Shown here: positions 49,220 to 61,014 of the stretch, piece after piece | How positions within the stretch are numbered: position 1 is the first letter of the stretch | How the letters are laid out: the number at the start of each line of letters is the position of its first letter | Assembly: GCA_963281155.1 (NCBI GenBank) | Contig: CAUJLY010000003.1 | Coordinates: 496,001-560,000 of the forward strand | Reading direction: 5' to 3' | Length of the DNA stretch: 64,000 nt | Source: Rhabditophanes sp. KR3021 | Lineage: Eukaryota > Nematoda > Chromadorea > Rhabditida > Alloionematidae | The notes under the pieces: generated by a model | Seen by the model: only the letters and a program-made list of their open reading frames with translations | What the model was told of the DNA's origin: nothing | The model's database searches: none | Translations under genes and position numbers: made by a program

Positions 49220-49538
49220 TTGATGTTTAAAAAAGGAAGTCAATTTAAAGGAATGTGTTTTAGTATTTTAACTACAATTTACTTTATGTTTGTTCGTCAA
49301 ACTCGATTTTTCGATATTTGTGAAATGATGGTTGGATTTAAACCAACTGGATGGCTTAGTAAATGCACATAATTTTAAAAATTAATATAAAATGGTATTT
49401 GAAACTTTATAATCTGTCCAATTTTTATTTGGCTTTTTGGCATAAAAATTTATTTGAAAGAGAGAGATGGTAATTAATAATTAAAGAATAAACATTATTT
49501 AACAAAATCCGTTTTTAAACAAGGCCTCCAGAAGATTG
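49220..49538. other. Convergent 3' flank of dyf-2 and the Q/R-rich gene
   Basis: 320 bp between two stop codons. It should hold both 3' UTRs; nothing else is seen. Confidence 0.5.
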
Positions 49539-50714
49539 TTACATGGTTCGAAGTTTTCTAGCTATTGCTAACCGCCTTGCCGTAGCTAGGAAGTCAACGG
49601 AGTTGTTTAATTCGTTGACGACAAAGTTATCTGGCGGAGATTCAGCAGGGGGGCCGACTAGAGCATGGACTGCGGGTACTTTCTGAGGTGCTGGCGGAAG
49701 TGGTGTGTTAACTGAGATGGAGTTTAATTCGATTTCCGGTGATGTTCGTACGGCTGTTGGCCTTGAAACCGGCGAAGGCCTGATTGATGGGGGTGAAATT
49801 CGTGGAATATTTCCTTGCTGGGTAATTGACGTTTGTTTGGCTGGGTCTGGTGTTGGGCGACGAGGTGCAGGCGTTTGGACTTCTGGACTTATTTTGAATA
49901 CTGGAGCAAAAGGTTGAGGTCTTCTGGTTCGTGGTCTTAGACTTGGTGGAGCATTTTGGTTTGTAAAACCATTGTTGATTTTAGATTGCCTTTCAACTGG
50001 AGGAGGTTTTCTAACAAATGGTGGAGGTTGTTGTTTCTCGAATTGTTGCCGTTCAAATTGTTGCTGTCTTTCAAAAGCTTGTTGTCTTTCTGCATTAATT
50101 CGTTGTTGCCTTTCAGCATTAAGTCTTTGTTGTCTGTCACTTGATCCGGTATTAATTCTGGGTCCACGATTAAAAGATCCCTGATTATTAATTCTTGGTT
50201 GACGATTAAATGACGGTTCAATCGACTGCGCTCTCAAAGGCCCGGGTTGCATTTGTTGCATCAACGATCTATCGTTTCCACCTCTGAATTGTCCATTTGG
50301 CCGTCTGTCTGAAACTCCTTGCAAATTATCATTCATCGGCGGGGCAAATTTGGGAAATACAACTTTAATACTTTGCCCTCGCTTTTGAATGACAGTGCCT
50401 GGCGGCAATCTATGACCTTTTAATAAACTTAAACCCGGAATATCCTTAATTTGATTCGCCGTTATTCGAACTTGTGAAGCGGTTCCAACAGGAGCAGCAC
50501 TTCCCGCCTGCATAAATTGTATACTTGGACCTGGGTCTGAAAAGCCAACACTATCTGAAAAACCATTATTATCGTTGTGTTGATTAAAAAAAAGTCCAGG
50601 CTGTCTGCGATTTGAAAGTTGGGCTATATTTGAGTTAATTTGATTTAGCAGTATAATACAATATATAATTAGAGTCTTTGAATTTGTACTTGAATAAACC
50701 ATCATTGACATCAT
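49539..50714 (-). CDS. Secreted Gln/Arg/Pro-rich low-complexity protein
   Basis: A single open frame of 391 codons. Several ATGs lie together at the start (50714, 50711, 50705, 50702). A hydrophobic stretch (TLIIYCIILLNQINSNIA) should serve as signal peptide. The rest is disordered: a block of short repeats built on R-Q-Q-R-I-N-A-E and F-E-R-Q-Q at about residues 195-225, then Pro-rich segments such as PPPFVRKPPPVERQ and PRRPTPDPAKQ. One more ordered block (IPGLSLLKGHRLPPGTVIQK, about residues 90-110) may be a small folded or recognition element. Low-complexity secreted proteins of this type in nematodes are often cuticle or matrix components; that role is inference and no family is recognised. 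Confidence 0.75.
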   Translation of the reverse strand: MMSMMVYSSTNSKTLIIYCIILLNQINSNIAQLSNRRQPGLFFNQHNDNNGFSDSVGFSDPGPSIQFMQAGSAAPVGTASQVRITANQIKDIPGLSLLKGHRLPPGTVIQKRGQSIKVVFPKFAPPMNDNLQGVSDRRPNGQFRGGNDRSLMQQMQPGPLRAQSIEPSFNRQPRINNQGSFNRGPRINTGSSDRQQRLNAERQQRINAERQQAFERQQQFERQQFEKQQPPPFVRKPPPVERQSKINNGFTNQNAPPSLRPRTRRPQPFAPVFKISPEVQTPAPRRPTPDPAKQTSITQQGNIPRISPPSIRPSPVSRPTAVRTSPEIELNSISVNTPLPPAPQKVPAVHALVGPPAESPPDNFVVNELNNSVDFLATARRLAIARKLRTM

Positions 50715-52269
50715 TCAAAATAGCCAATTAACATTTAAATAGAATATTATATTTCACGTATAGGAAAAGTCTAAAGGGTAATTGGTAAATTATTTTCAAT
50801 TTTAACTACGCACAAAAAAATTGACAGACATCAAATAGTTTACTATAAAAAGTTTAAAAAATGATATTTGTAAGGTATAATGAATGATATCAAAATTAAT
50901 TACCGAAAAAGAAAACCAAACAATGTTAATTATACGCTCTAAACTGCTCCCATCATGTCCTTCAACTTCAACCCCTAAAAGAGACAAATTACATTTTTTA
51001 AAGTGACGAAGATGCTTCGTCCGAAATGAAATCTTAGCAAATGATGGAAATCAACCTCTGACATTCGTATAAATTCTCGTAACTTTTTTGGTATCAGCTG
51101 CGTTTATTAGAATGAGAAAGCATGGAAACGTGAGTGTTTCATGCCCACCTCTCTTGACACAACCCAAAAGAGATCGTTTTCATATAGATAACAAGAGGTT
51201 ACAGATAGAAGGTGTGGGGCAAGGGTTAGAAAAGGGTGTGATAATGAGATTTGGATTTTTTAAAAATAAGTATAAAAAAGCGATTTGTAATTGATGATCA
51301 CAACATTTTATTATTTTAGCAAATCAAAAATCGTTTCAAAAATAGTGAATAATGTCAAATAATGACAAATAATGTCAGATAATGTACTATTCATTGTAAA
51401 TATCATGATTATTAAACCTAGCAACCCGTATTTCACACCAAAAAATAGGAAGTCATATACCAATGATAAGCCTTCTTTATTTTGATAAGCAATCAAAAGT
51501 AATGTCTTTATCAACATATTTGCAAACGTTCCACAAAAAATACAGTCAAAAGATCACAAACTAAATTTTTTAACATACTATACCTTTACTAAACCAAAAC
51601 TTAATGGAACTTTTTTATTACCAACAAACTATCTTTTAAGTACTTTTGGTAGTAATTATGGTGTCATGATTAGAAACTTCAGAAAACCTTGGTGCAACAT
51701 ATAAACTAGACAATGAATGTTAGCTTTGGTAATTATTTGAAAAAGTTGCAAACTCATAATCAAACATATTTATACACTCATAATTAAACATATTGTACTA
51801 TATATCAGTATAAAATAAAAATATTTACATCAAGGTCAGACCTTGCATCATACAATTTATTTGAAAATCCTTTTTTAATTTATTTTTGTAACATGTTCCT
51901 CGGTCTTTTTATTTAATTAGTTTCTTATAAATAAATAAATGTGTTTTTTTGATCCGTCATTGTCAATAAAAAAGACAATTTAAAAGTCAAAGAAACATAA
52001 ATATACTATCTACACTTATCAACCAACATTATTATTGTCAAAGGGTACTTAAAGCATTTGCTTACATGATCACATAACAAAAATTAAATTATGACTTTTG
52101 ATTGAAAATTTTAATTATATTTAGCAGAATGATTGAAAGGTCTTGACTACGTTTAATTATGTTTGGTGTAAGGGTTGTTAATATGTTTATTATCAAACCG
52201 TAATTTTCCATTTAAACTGTCGCAACTGTCAACACATTTTTGTTTGTCGAACTTGACAACAACAACTTT
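50715..52269. other. Intergenic DNA
   Basis: No gene is supported. It includes the short tandem repeat listed at 51348-51387. Isolated open frames such as 51088-51294 have no domain. Confidence 0.45.
51348..51387. repeat. Four 10-bp tandem repeats
   Basis: AATAATGTCA, AATAATGACA, AATAATGTCA and GATAATGTAC in direct succession. Confidence 0.75.
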
Positions 52270-53392
52270 CTTTGAGATGTGCCTTACGCCATTTCTGATT
52301 CCGATGTCACTTCTCTAGATTCACTCACCACCATCCAGAGAAAGGAACTTCGCCCAAATAAGAAGAATAATGGTTATGAGTTGAGGATTATTTGTGTGAT
52401 AGTTCTGAGGAAACAGACCCCAATCTTTTGCAACTACTTCTTCTGGCTCAATATGTGGTCGACTCGTATCTGTTTCATCTACTACTGATGCCCGACACTG
52501 TCATCCAAATTCAAGAAAATTCAAATCAGTCCACAGGAGACATTTGTATCTTCTGCTACTCAATCTACTTTCTCAGCCTATCCCGTTAATAATGCCAAAG
52601 CTAAACAAAAAGACTCCTTAGCAACTGCAAACCCACTCCAACCAACTGATCCCAAAGTCATCCAAGTTCCTGCTCAAGACAATCGTTCCACCAATGGTAT
52701 AAACCCGGAAAAAAGTATCCCACTCGTAGATGACATGTCATTCGAATCCAAAGAATGCAACCTCTACAACGAATGTTGTCTCATCAATCGTTTACCCAAA
52801 TATCTGTCTGATTTACTTTATGGAAGAAACGATATTGCAATAGTTGAGGTTTACGATCATGCTTGTTCGAAGGATCAAAGTGAACGTGTTTATTGTGTCA
52901 CATTTGAAACTAATAGCATTTGGCTATTCCTAAGTTTATGAAGGTTTTCAAGTGTCCAAAAGAAAGTAGCCAACAAGGAAGAAGGAGTTTATCCATTCTT
53001 GTCACCTAATTTGTGTGTACCAGCTGAGTTGAATGGACTCCACGAGCACAGGTTCTTTCTTTTGGTTATCTCCAAAAAGGATGAGGGCATCTTGTGAGAG
53101 AAAGACTGAACGGAAAAGTTCAATCTCACCACACCGTCAACTCCACCATCGACATAATCAGACAAACCAAAAGGATTTGCCTCAAAGAACCAAGTTCCAC
53201 ATCTACTCCAACACTCATTACGGTTTCAAGATGCAACACATGCATCCACTTGTTCACAATCAAAGACAAGTTCCGATGAACAGATACTTGCGCAACTCAA
53301 CTTCTGACTTGATACTTTGCCTCGACTTTGACTACATCATTGACTCTACTGTGGCTACTGATGCATTCACCATCAATAGTATCAAGCTTTAA
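52270..53392 (+). pseudogene. Degraded gene of unrecognised family
   Basis: This stretch is less AT-rich than its surroundings and has protein-like segments in order but in changing frames: SDSDVTSLDSLTTIQRKELR; SSEETDPNLLQLLLLAQYVV; SSATQSTFSAYPVNNAKAK; ECNLYNECCLINRLPKYLSD (the longest clean frame, 52735-52941); a block with VYPFLSPNLCVPAELNGL and FFLLVISKKDEGI; and a final frame ending at 53392. At least four breaks separate them and no intron signals explain the shifts. I do not recognise the family, and the mix of conserved-looking segments argues for a recently inactivated gene. It does not resemble the other pseudogenes in the window. Confidence 0.6.
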
Positions 53393-53464
53393 ATGATAAT
53401 TTTTAACAAACAAAAGAGAAAGATTAAAAAAAGTTTATTTAATAAATTTGTTCTACTGATTCCT

Positions 53465-53933
53465 CTATTTTCGCCTGTGTCTTTCTTTTACTCCCATCTT
53501 AGAATGCTTAATTTGATGTTTTGGATTCCAATAAATCCTTAGCTTCATTAACCTTTGCTGCGATGTAAGGAGATCCCCCCTGTCTGGATGATTTGCAATC
53601 ATAATTCGTTTGTGTGCGGCCTTGACTAAGTTGGGCTTCGTCGTCATATTGACACCAAGAATGGCTGCAGCTTCACGACGTGTCATCTTTGAGTCAAATC
53701 CACCTTTGTAATATTTAGAAAACTATACACAATTAGAATTAATAAGCCACCTATTCAACTTACTGCATCACTAGCTCCAGGCAAAGTCTCCACCGTTTTC
53801 TTGATGGCTCTTTGGTTCTTTAATATGAATTTTCCAGCATAACCGACTGCGGCAACTGCCAAGGCTCCAGCTATTAATCCACTACTCTGCAAAAATTAGT
53901 TAAGTTGTGGCTGGAGGCTAAGTTACTTACCAT
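53465..53933 (-). CDS. dnj-21: DnaJ-like TIM14/PAM18 (DNAJC19), frame broken in a G6 run
   Basis: J-protein of the mitochondrial import motor (PAM), which stimulates mtHsp70 at the inner membrane. Exon 1 contributes only the ATG (53931-53933); exon 2 is 53764-53886 and exon 3 starts at 53722. The protein has a hydrophobic N-terminal membrane anchor (SGLIAGALAVAAVGYAG), FSKYYKGGFDSKMTRREAAA, then the J-domain helix I-L-G-V and the catalytic H-P-D motif in ANHPDRG. Directly after HPD a run of six G (coding strand; six C at 53575-53580) shifts the frame, and the normal continuation (SPYIAAKVNEAKDLLES) is found in the next frame, ending at 53508. With one more G the protein is 113 residues, the family length. 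As written it reads to a stop at 53465. An assembly error is the likeliest cause. Confidence 0.88.
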
Positions 53934-56142
53934 TTTAACTTTGTAGACTATTTCAAAATTATTTGCCTTAGTTCAGAAAAAGAATCTCAGACAGAAAGTA
54001 TTTAGACACTTTTCCAATGTAAGCCTTAAATCAAAGTACTAGTGATGTGACTTCCTGATCATCCTGTCAGCAAGAATAAATTAATACGTAAATACATAAA
54101 TTAATACATAGATACATAAATAAATATTCATGCAAGTGATTAATGTATCTCTTTTATGAGACAATAATAAACTTAATATTCCTAAATTAAAACACAAAAA
54201 GTTGTTAATAAAGAGCCAAAAGTTATTAATAATGAAGAAGTGTAAAAATAAACAGCACTTTTTTGAACGATAAAAAGATTTAACTTAATGACTCAAATCT
54301 CTATTTACTCCTGTCCATCTAAATAAAGTAAATTTGAAGGATGTGAAGGTGAAAGCAGTTTGGATTGAATGACTAGTACTACCAAAGGGGATCATAAAAG
54401 GCAGATTAATGGCAAAACCTTTTGATATAAAGACAAATTGTACATTTTTCTTAATAATATGGTGGTAGTGGTTGTGTTTATTTGATTGGTGAGAGTCCGG
54501 TACCAACATGCATACAATACATGCTCCAATCCACTAAACCAGAATCAACTATTTCCCTCATCTAGCTGGAAACAACAAAATTTGTGTCTTATTACTCTTT
54601 AATGTTTATTTGCATGATTTATGGATGTATTAAATTCACAATTAAAATTTAGACGGAATAAAATATTATTTTTATTAATATATCAAATATTATTTTTATT
54701 AGTATACACAAATTATTTTTATTAATTTGCAAACATATCTTCTACAAATTTGATCTTTATTTTATTGCTTGTAACTAAATATATATCTTGTCAAAATAAT
54801 CTACAACCCATCTACATTTTTATTCGGCCTACAAAAATATCTAAATATATGCATAATTAAGAAGCACTTTTAAGCTAATTGACAAATCTTAAACAACAAC
54901 CTATAAATCAGTTAAACAGGTTTATTAATCCCTTTTTGGTTTATTAGCTATTTGTATCATTTTGGGATATAAATGTTAGTTGTATTTTAATTGGGCATGC
55001 TAATTGGATACTTTTTATTATTATTTTTATTCCTTTGGGGAGCTTTATACTTACTTGATATCAACATAAATTTTGTTTATTTTACTTCCAAGGAACAGTT
55101 TATTTATAAAGGTAGAATTTGTTTTGATAGCCATTGCACACACAGTCCCTTTGCAAACAAAATTTGTCTAAAATATAATTTTAGTTTGTTGCTTTTTATG
55201 ACATTGATGAAGGATATCTCATATATAAAGTTGATATGGTCAAAGCCTGAGGCAATATCACCAAATGAGTCATCATCATGTCCTGACTTTCATCTAGACC
55301 TTCTTCCTCAGCTGCACCTTTTGTAAACATTGTAAAGATGATAGTCAACAATTCCCAAAACAATAAACGTTTCAAGGTTGTCAAGCTTCTTTGAAATCAC
55401 CAAAAAGCTACCTCAAATCAAAAACAAACCCAACACATCCAATCATCCCTTTTAATCTGATAGCCGCTTAATGTGCCATTTCCTAACATAACTTCAAGGC
55501 TATTTACGTCATCACATTTCCTTACTTTTTAGTTGATCCCTCTACACAATCATACCAAAAGAAGCACTTACCTACATATTCTGTGTTGTGTATGCACACT
55601 TTTGGATATAAAAAAGGATATCTGATGCGAATTTGTAAATATACATATATACATTATATACACCACCATCTTAATAATATTCATCTTCAGGTGTGTGTAC
55701 TGAAACTCGTTTTGATTTTTCATTGATATCACTCTTTACTATACGCCAATATAAGCTATTCTTTTAGAAACTTGACTTTTCCTTCCTTTTTTACAGACAC
55801 AAACTATCGCTAAAATATTTTAAAAGGTGGCTAATACCAGAAGGTAATTTAAAAGAACATTAAAAATCTTATGAACGATAACCTTTCTGCTTACAAAGCC
55901 TTGTGCTAAAAATTATTAATCAATCACCAGGCCTGACTTCGAAAGTCGTTTATTTTGAAGGTAAGTGAATGTTAAAACTTGTAAATTCAAGAGGTGTTGC
56001 TTAATTTGTAGATTGACAACAAAAAGGAGTTCAAAAAGATAGCGGAAATCACAGCACTTTTACCATTCAACAAGTTATTTCCACTTTAATTCGCTTCATT
56101 TGATTGCATCATTTGTTGAGCAGATATTTATTTTTGAGACAA
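53934..56142. other. 2.2-kb intergenic region
   Basis: AT-rich and without a supported gene. It holds tandem TACATAAAT-type simple repeats at about 54085-54125 and a three-unit repeat at 54663-54731. The open frame 54991-55326 (111 codons) has one hydrophobic segment but no splice or domain support. Confidence 0.45.
54663..54731. repeat. Three tandem units of about 23-24 bp
   Basis: Each unit reads A(T)ATTATTTTTATTA followed by a variable 8-10 bp spacer; three units in succession. Confidence 0.6.
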
Positions 56143-58738
56143 ATGTTATTGCCAAGCATACAGGCTAATGGTCCTGGCTTATTAATTATTAGTAATGTTT
56201 ATATAATTGTTTTGGTATTACTTTCAACTACTTTCTCAACTTCTAATGCTCAATTTGAAAGCTTGTTTAGCAATATGTGGGGATCTGCACTCAACCCCGC
56301 TCCTACGCCCACTGGAGCTGCGGCCAAAGGATTTGCTACTCCGGTTAGTAGTTCGAATCCGGGCAGTTCTATAGCTAAGCTGATTGGGATGTTTGCGCCG
56401 GATGCTAAGTCACCCGTTGGTGGGGCAGACCCTATGAGCCAATTGTTTTCCTTTGGCCAGACCATTGCTAATAATTTGCCCCCAGATGCTTTTAATGTTA
56501 AGAAAGTTCCGTCTCCTATGCCTAGTAGTAAGGAGAATAATATAGGCATTGATTTGAGTCAAATGCAACACCCCCCAAACCTAGATCTATTCCTAGCATC
56601 AAACAAAGTGCAGACAAGACAGCTCGTGTCCCAAGAAACAAACCTCCCAGGAATCCAAAGAAAAAAAGAAATAACAGGAGAAGAACGAAAAAGCCCAAAA
56701 GGAAAAGTACAACCACCGCACCACCAATCACATCACCAACAACCACAACACCACAACCCCCAAATCGCCTAATGTTTGATGCTCCCTCCTTCCGCATCCC
56801 ACAACCCTTATTCGAACCTTCAGCACTAGAAAAATGGGCAGCCAGAAGAAATGAACAATTCCGTGCCAAAAAAGCGACCGCCAATGCCCAACGAGATTCG
56901 CCCAACTTTTCATTTGCCCGAGACCCACCACCAGGCCCTAGCAATGGCTTTGGAAGGATCGTAAATAATTTTGGTAAAAACTTCAACTCCTTCATCAATG
57001 AAATGCAATCATACAGCAAAACAGCTGATTTCTCATCAATTTCCCCTAAGGTTTTAGTCCCCCCACCCGCTCAGCCATTTAATCCAGTAATGCCACTAGG
57101 AAATGTAAACCCAATTACAATTGCACCACCCATCGTGCAAGCCCTCCCGGACACCAATCCCTTGTCAACAAAAAACCTCATGTTTGGTTTCTTAAAAGCA
57201 ATGTCACGAGACCCAACAGCCGTGGTGATGCCAATGACTCGGATGAATGACGGAACTGAACAAGGAGTCAACAGACCTATTGTAGACAAATTATTCGAAA
57301 GTGACATAGTCTTGACAAATCAACAAGCTAGAGCAATAGTCCTAGCCGAGGCAGAAAGAAGAGACCCCAACTTAAAGCGAAGACACAAGAGAAAAGTAAT
57401 TATTGGGAGTGTTTATAGGTGGAACAAAGGAAAACCAATTTCGTATATGTTTCACAACAAATGGGCAGATGACAACAAATGGAAAAAGTTAATTAGAAAA
57501 GGGTTAGATTTGTGGGAGAGTGAAACTTGTTTGAGGTTCAAAGAAGGTGGTTCTGACAAGGACAAGATTGTCTTCATGAGGGGGGGAGGTTGTTATTCGT
57601 CGGTAGGAAGAGTCGGCGGCTCGCAAACAGTCTCAATTGGCCATGGGTGTGACGATCAAGGCATAGTAAGTCACGAGGTCGGACATGCTCTAGGCTTCTG
57701 GCATGAACAATCAAGATATGACAGAGACGATTACATCAAACTAAACAAGAAATTCATTGCTAGAGGAACAGATGGAAATTTCGCGTTGCGTTCAGAACTA
57801 GAAATTGAATCGATGGGATTAGGATACGATTTGGGTAGTGTCATGCACTACGGGCCGAATGCTTTCACCACTGATTGGGATGAGATTACTATCATAACGA
57901 AGGATAAGAATTATCAGCATACGATTGGGCAGAGGATGAGACCTAGTTTTATTGATGTCAAGCAAATAAATAGGCTTTATTGCCTTGACCAGTGTTCTAT
58001 TCAGCAGAATATTTGCAAACACGGGGGATATCGTGATCCAAATAATTGTGAAGTTTGTAAGTTGATGAAACATGGCTATAGCTTATCACTTATTAGATCC
58101 TTTATTACTAGTAATTGGTATACTATTAATTTCTTACTTTTATGTCAAATCCCTTTATTGTGATGAATGAATGATTGTTTAATTTAGGCAAATGCCCCGA
58201 CGGCCTGGGCGGAAACCACTGTGAGAAAGCCGAGATAACATCAGACAACTCCGCAACATGCGGCGGTGAACTAACAGCTATCCCCAACCTCTGGAACCAA
58301 CTAACCTACAAAGGCAAGGACCGTTGTGTCTGGAGAATAACAACAAACAACGCCCGGATCCGCTTCATCCTAGACACATCAGAATACACCTGCCAAACGA
58401 CATGCAAAGCCTTCGTGGAATTCAAACACAATTCCAACTTCCAACAAACCGGCTTCAGAGCCTGCTGCCAAGACAAACACAAAGGTATACAAGTTGTATC
58501 AGATCAAGCTGAGGTGATCATCATCCATGATGGGCGACAAAACATGTACACAGATGGAAAATTCGCCATAAGGTATATTCAAGATGAAGGTAAACCATTA
58601 CCACCTCCTCCACCTCCTATTGCTCCTTGGGTGCCTGGCAAAGAGAATAGACATTTCCGTGGAATCGACAACTCCAAGACTGGTATCATCGAGAAGTTTA
58701 TTCTCAATGCTATTCCTCAGATTGAGAGATCCCGCTAG
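56143..58738 (+). CDS. Astacin-family metalloprotease with EGF and CUB domains
   Basis: Secreted zinc endopeptidase of the NAS family. Exons 56143-58056 and 58188-58738 give about 821 residues if one C is added to the C6 run at 56571-56576; as written the frame breaks there. The order is: signal peptide/anchor (VYIIVLVLLSTTFSTSNAQ), a long low-complexity pro-region with a basic stretch and a Thr/Pro-rich stretch, FESDIVLT (the aspartate-switch-like segment of the prodomain), a basic cleavage site RRHKRK, and the catalytic domain with zinc motif HEVGHALGFWHEQSRYDRD and Met-turn SVMHYG. A six-Cys EGF-like module crosses the splice site (CKCPDGLGGNHC), then a CUB domain (CGGELTAIPN, CVWRI) and a Pro-rich C-terminus. 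Nematode astacins of this layout act in moulting, cuticle or hatching; the individual nas gene is not clear. No TSP1 repeat is present. Confidence 0.9.
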
Positions 58739-59642
58739 ACCGGCCGAAAGTATGTTCAGTATTTTCACTGATTATGTTGCAAGTAGTTTACTGGGCCAAA
58801 GTAGAGATGGAAAATAAGTTTTATTTTTTAAATATTATTGTTTGTACATAATTAAAATTCTTGAGAATTTAAAGATATATTTATAAATTAAAATAAATCA
58901 ACAAAGCTTATTATTTCATACCAAATTGAATAAACTCATATTAATAAAAAATTAATTGCATAACACATAGACAAAAGTCTCATAAGGCAATAATTTGTAT
59001 CTCGATATAGAAGGTCCCTGTTCTACAGATTCTTTTGAAGCTTTCCAAAATGCAATAGTTGTTTTGTATCTATTTTATTTGGGTTCGTAATGGAGACATT
59101 TTCTCTGCCTGAGCAAGTTGCTTTGAGTAAAAATGTGATGCTCAAGATAGTAAACTAAGCAGATCATATAACAATGAATGCCCTCTCATGAACCTGTGGA
59201 CGATTCTGTGGCTATGTTAATGGAAGCAAGATATGCCTTCGTCAGGGAGTTCGTGATCATGATGAGATCATTTAATGTATATATTTATTCATAAGCAATC
59301 ATAAGTAAAAAAGTAATAAGTGTACTGGCCTAGACTCCTAATATGACTAATACCAACAAGGCAAAGGGATAAAATAAAACTTTATTTGATCATCGAATAG
59401 AACTCGAAAATGCCATCTGTTACTGGTTTAAAAATAGTAGTTACTAAAATAGGTTGCAAAAAAGATAATAGTAAATAAATATATGAGAAGGAAATTATTT
59501 AAAAAATGAGTGACTATTTAGCTTTAGAATTAAAAGACTTTATTTGTTACGAATCTAAGACAATAACCACAAAAGGAAACTAAAGATATTGGTAACTCTT
59601 GTTCTGAATGCCTAAAATATTACAGTTCCCACTCTCTTCGTC
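58739..59642. other. Intergenic DNA
   Basis: 3' flanks of two convergent genes. Remains AT-rich with no supported gene. Confidence 0.5.
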
Positions 59643-60032
59643 TTAATGGTGACGCTCCTTTTCGAATCCCACGCCAGGAACCCATTGCTCCTCTGGGTTG
59701 TGGAAGAGAGATTTGTTGCCATCTCCCCATGGGAATGGCTTGTTGCGGGTGTTTAGGTATGAGTATTCTACGAAATCCCTTCTTGGCTTTGCGTGGTGCT
59801 TAGCATGATCGTTCCAGGCGACCCAAGCAGTCAGAATCATGCAAGGGACGGCAGCAGCCAGGAACATCTTCTTCCAGGTGGCTTGGACGTTGAAGGCTGG
59901 CTTCATTGGAGCAATCAAGGACTTTTTGTAGTTGTTGAATTCCCAGGAACCGTAGAATGGTCCGGATGAGGGACGGACTGCGGTACGAGTGGCGACTTTT
60001 GGTGCCAAGGTTAAAAGACGAGATGTAGCCAT
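59643..60032 (-). CDS. cox-6A: Cytochrome c oxidase subunit 6A
   Basis: Nuclear-encoded inner-membrane subunit of respiratory complex IV. A single exon of 129 residues with a basic, hydroxylated N-terminus lacking acidic residues (MATSRLLTLAPKVATRTAVR), a plausible mitochondrial presequence. Then come TWKKMFLAAAVPCMILTAWV, the single membrane helix, and the family signature R-N-K-P-F-P-W-G-D-G-N-K-S-L-F-H-N-P before a short tail. The P-F-P-W-G-D-G-x-x-x-L-F-H-N motif is diagnostic. An ATTTAG acceptor-like site sits one base upstream of the ATG, a typical position for spliced-leader addition (inference). It is 198 bp downstream of psf-2 on the same strand. Confidence 0.96.
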   Translation of the reverse strand: MATSRLLTLAPKVATRTAVRPSSGPFYGSWEFNNYKKSLIAPMKPAFNVQATWKKMFLAAAVPCMILTAWVAWNDHAKHHAKPRRDFVEYSYLNTRNKPFPWGDGNKSLFHNPEEQWVPGVGFEKERHH

Positions 60033-60230
60033 TCTAAATTTGATTTATAAAGCTAATTAGGTTAGTTGGGGATTAATTTAAGGTATTTAATGGTTGCTAA
60101 CCAATTGCAAATGTGCACATTTAAAAAAATAAATTATTATTAAAGTACACGTATAAATAAATGAGTTATTTTGGATGCATAAAAAATTAGGAACCTCGAA
60201 TGAGATCCGTACATAAGTGAAGTAATACCA

Positions 60231-60823
60231 TCAATCAGAAGAAGCCATAATTTTGTGCAAAGCAGTCTTAAAATCATCGATAGACCTGGTTCCTTCCATA
60301 ATAATAGGTTTGACATAAGCAGCCTCAAATTCCGTTATATTTAAGATGGTGGCATGATATCCTTCCGTTTGTTTGAGGTATCCATCTGCCGTCCTACTTA
60401 GTTTGCTCATTCGTTTGCCCCAAAGATCTTGCACCGCCGTTCTGATCAGGTCAACATCCTCCACGTCGTCTTTAAATTTAGTCAACATAATCATGGCAAC
60501 ACAGAAAAAGTCGTCGGGTAGTTTAGAAAAAGTTGGTTGACGTTCCTGTTCTATGAACGTTTCTATTACCTTTGGGTCTAACCACGTAGGAGGTACAACA
60601 CGGCCGTTTTGCCGGTTCTTTAAAACAATAGCCATCCAAATTGGTATATTTATTGGAGTACCAGCTTCGAAACGAACCATTCCCGTGGAGATAAACTCTT
60701 CTTCGTTGCCAGTGAAATTTGGGATGAACTAAAAGAGGATATTGTCAGATAAATTAACTAAAACAAATAACTTACATCAACACTCCGCTGCTCCGCAAAA
60801 AATTGGCAATCCTGAACATCCAT
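60231..60823 (-). CDS. psf-2: GINS complex subunit PSF2
   Basis: PSF2 is part of the GINS complex, which with CDC45 and MCM2-7 forms the replicative helicase. Exons 60776-60823 and 60231-60728 join in phase 0 (GTAAGT to CTTTTAG, 47-bp intron), giving 181 residues, close to the human length of 185. The N-terminus D-V-Q-D-C-Q-F-F-A-E matches the metazoan pattern E-F-L-A-E, followed by F-I-P-N-F, P-I-N-I-P-I-W-M-A-I, L-K-N-R-Q-N-G-R-V-V-P-P-T-W-L, F-F-C-V-A-M and D-L-W-G-K-R-M-S-K-L, all at their expected positions. No anomalies. Confidence 0.93.
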
Positions 60824-61014
60824 ATTCCTCAATTGAATACACAAAATCGAAATCTAATTTGATAGCATAATTATAGATTGACGTCTTTCCACTGACTCAA
60901 ACAAAATCACCGTCGCAAGACAGCCGCACGCGACCAGTCAATATTCAAAAACGTGCAAATCGTGTGATTATTCGAAAAAAACAAGCATATAAACGAAAGT
61001 GCTATTTCCAAGTT

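Noticed and set aside
49539..50714. Collagen identity for the Q/R/P-rich secreted protein
   Set aside because: No Gly-X-Y repeats and no cuticle-collagen Cys pattern.
54991..55326. 111-codon plus-strand frame with a hydrophobic start
   Set aside because: Only the first 20 residues look membrane-like; the rest has no pattern and no intron signals extend it.
56250..57019. Antisense frames opposite the astacin pro-region
   Set aside because: Mirror images of low-complexity coding sequence, with Leu/Gly/Val runs.
56772..58163. Treating the astacin catalytic frame as a separate gene starting at 56772
   Set aside because: The reading is continuous upstream of that ATG as a Lys/Arg- then Thr/Pro-rich stretch, and the separate gene would lack a signal peptide. 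A one-base error at C6 explains both frames.
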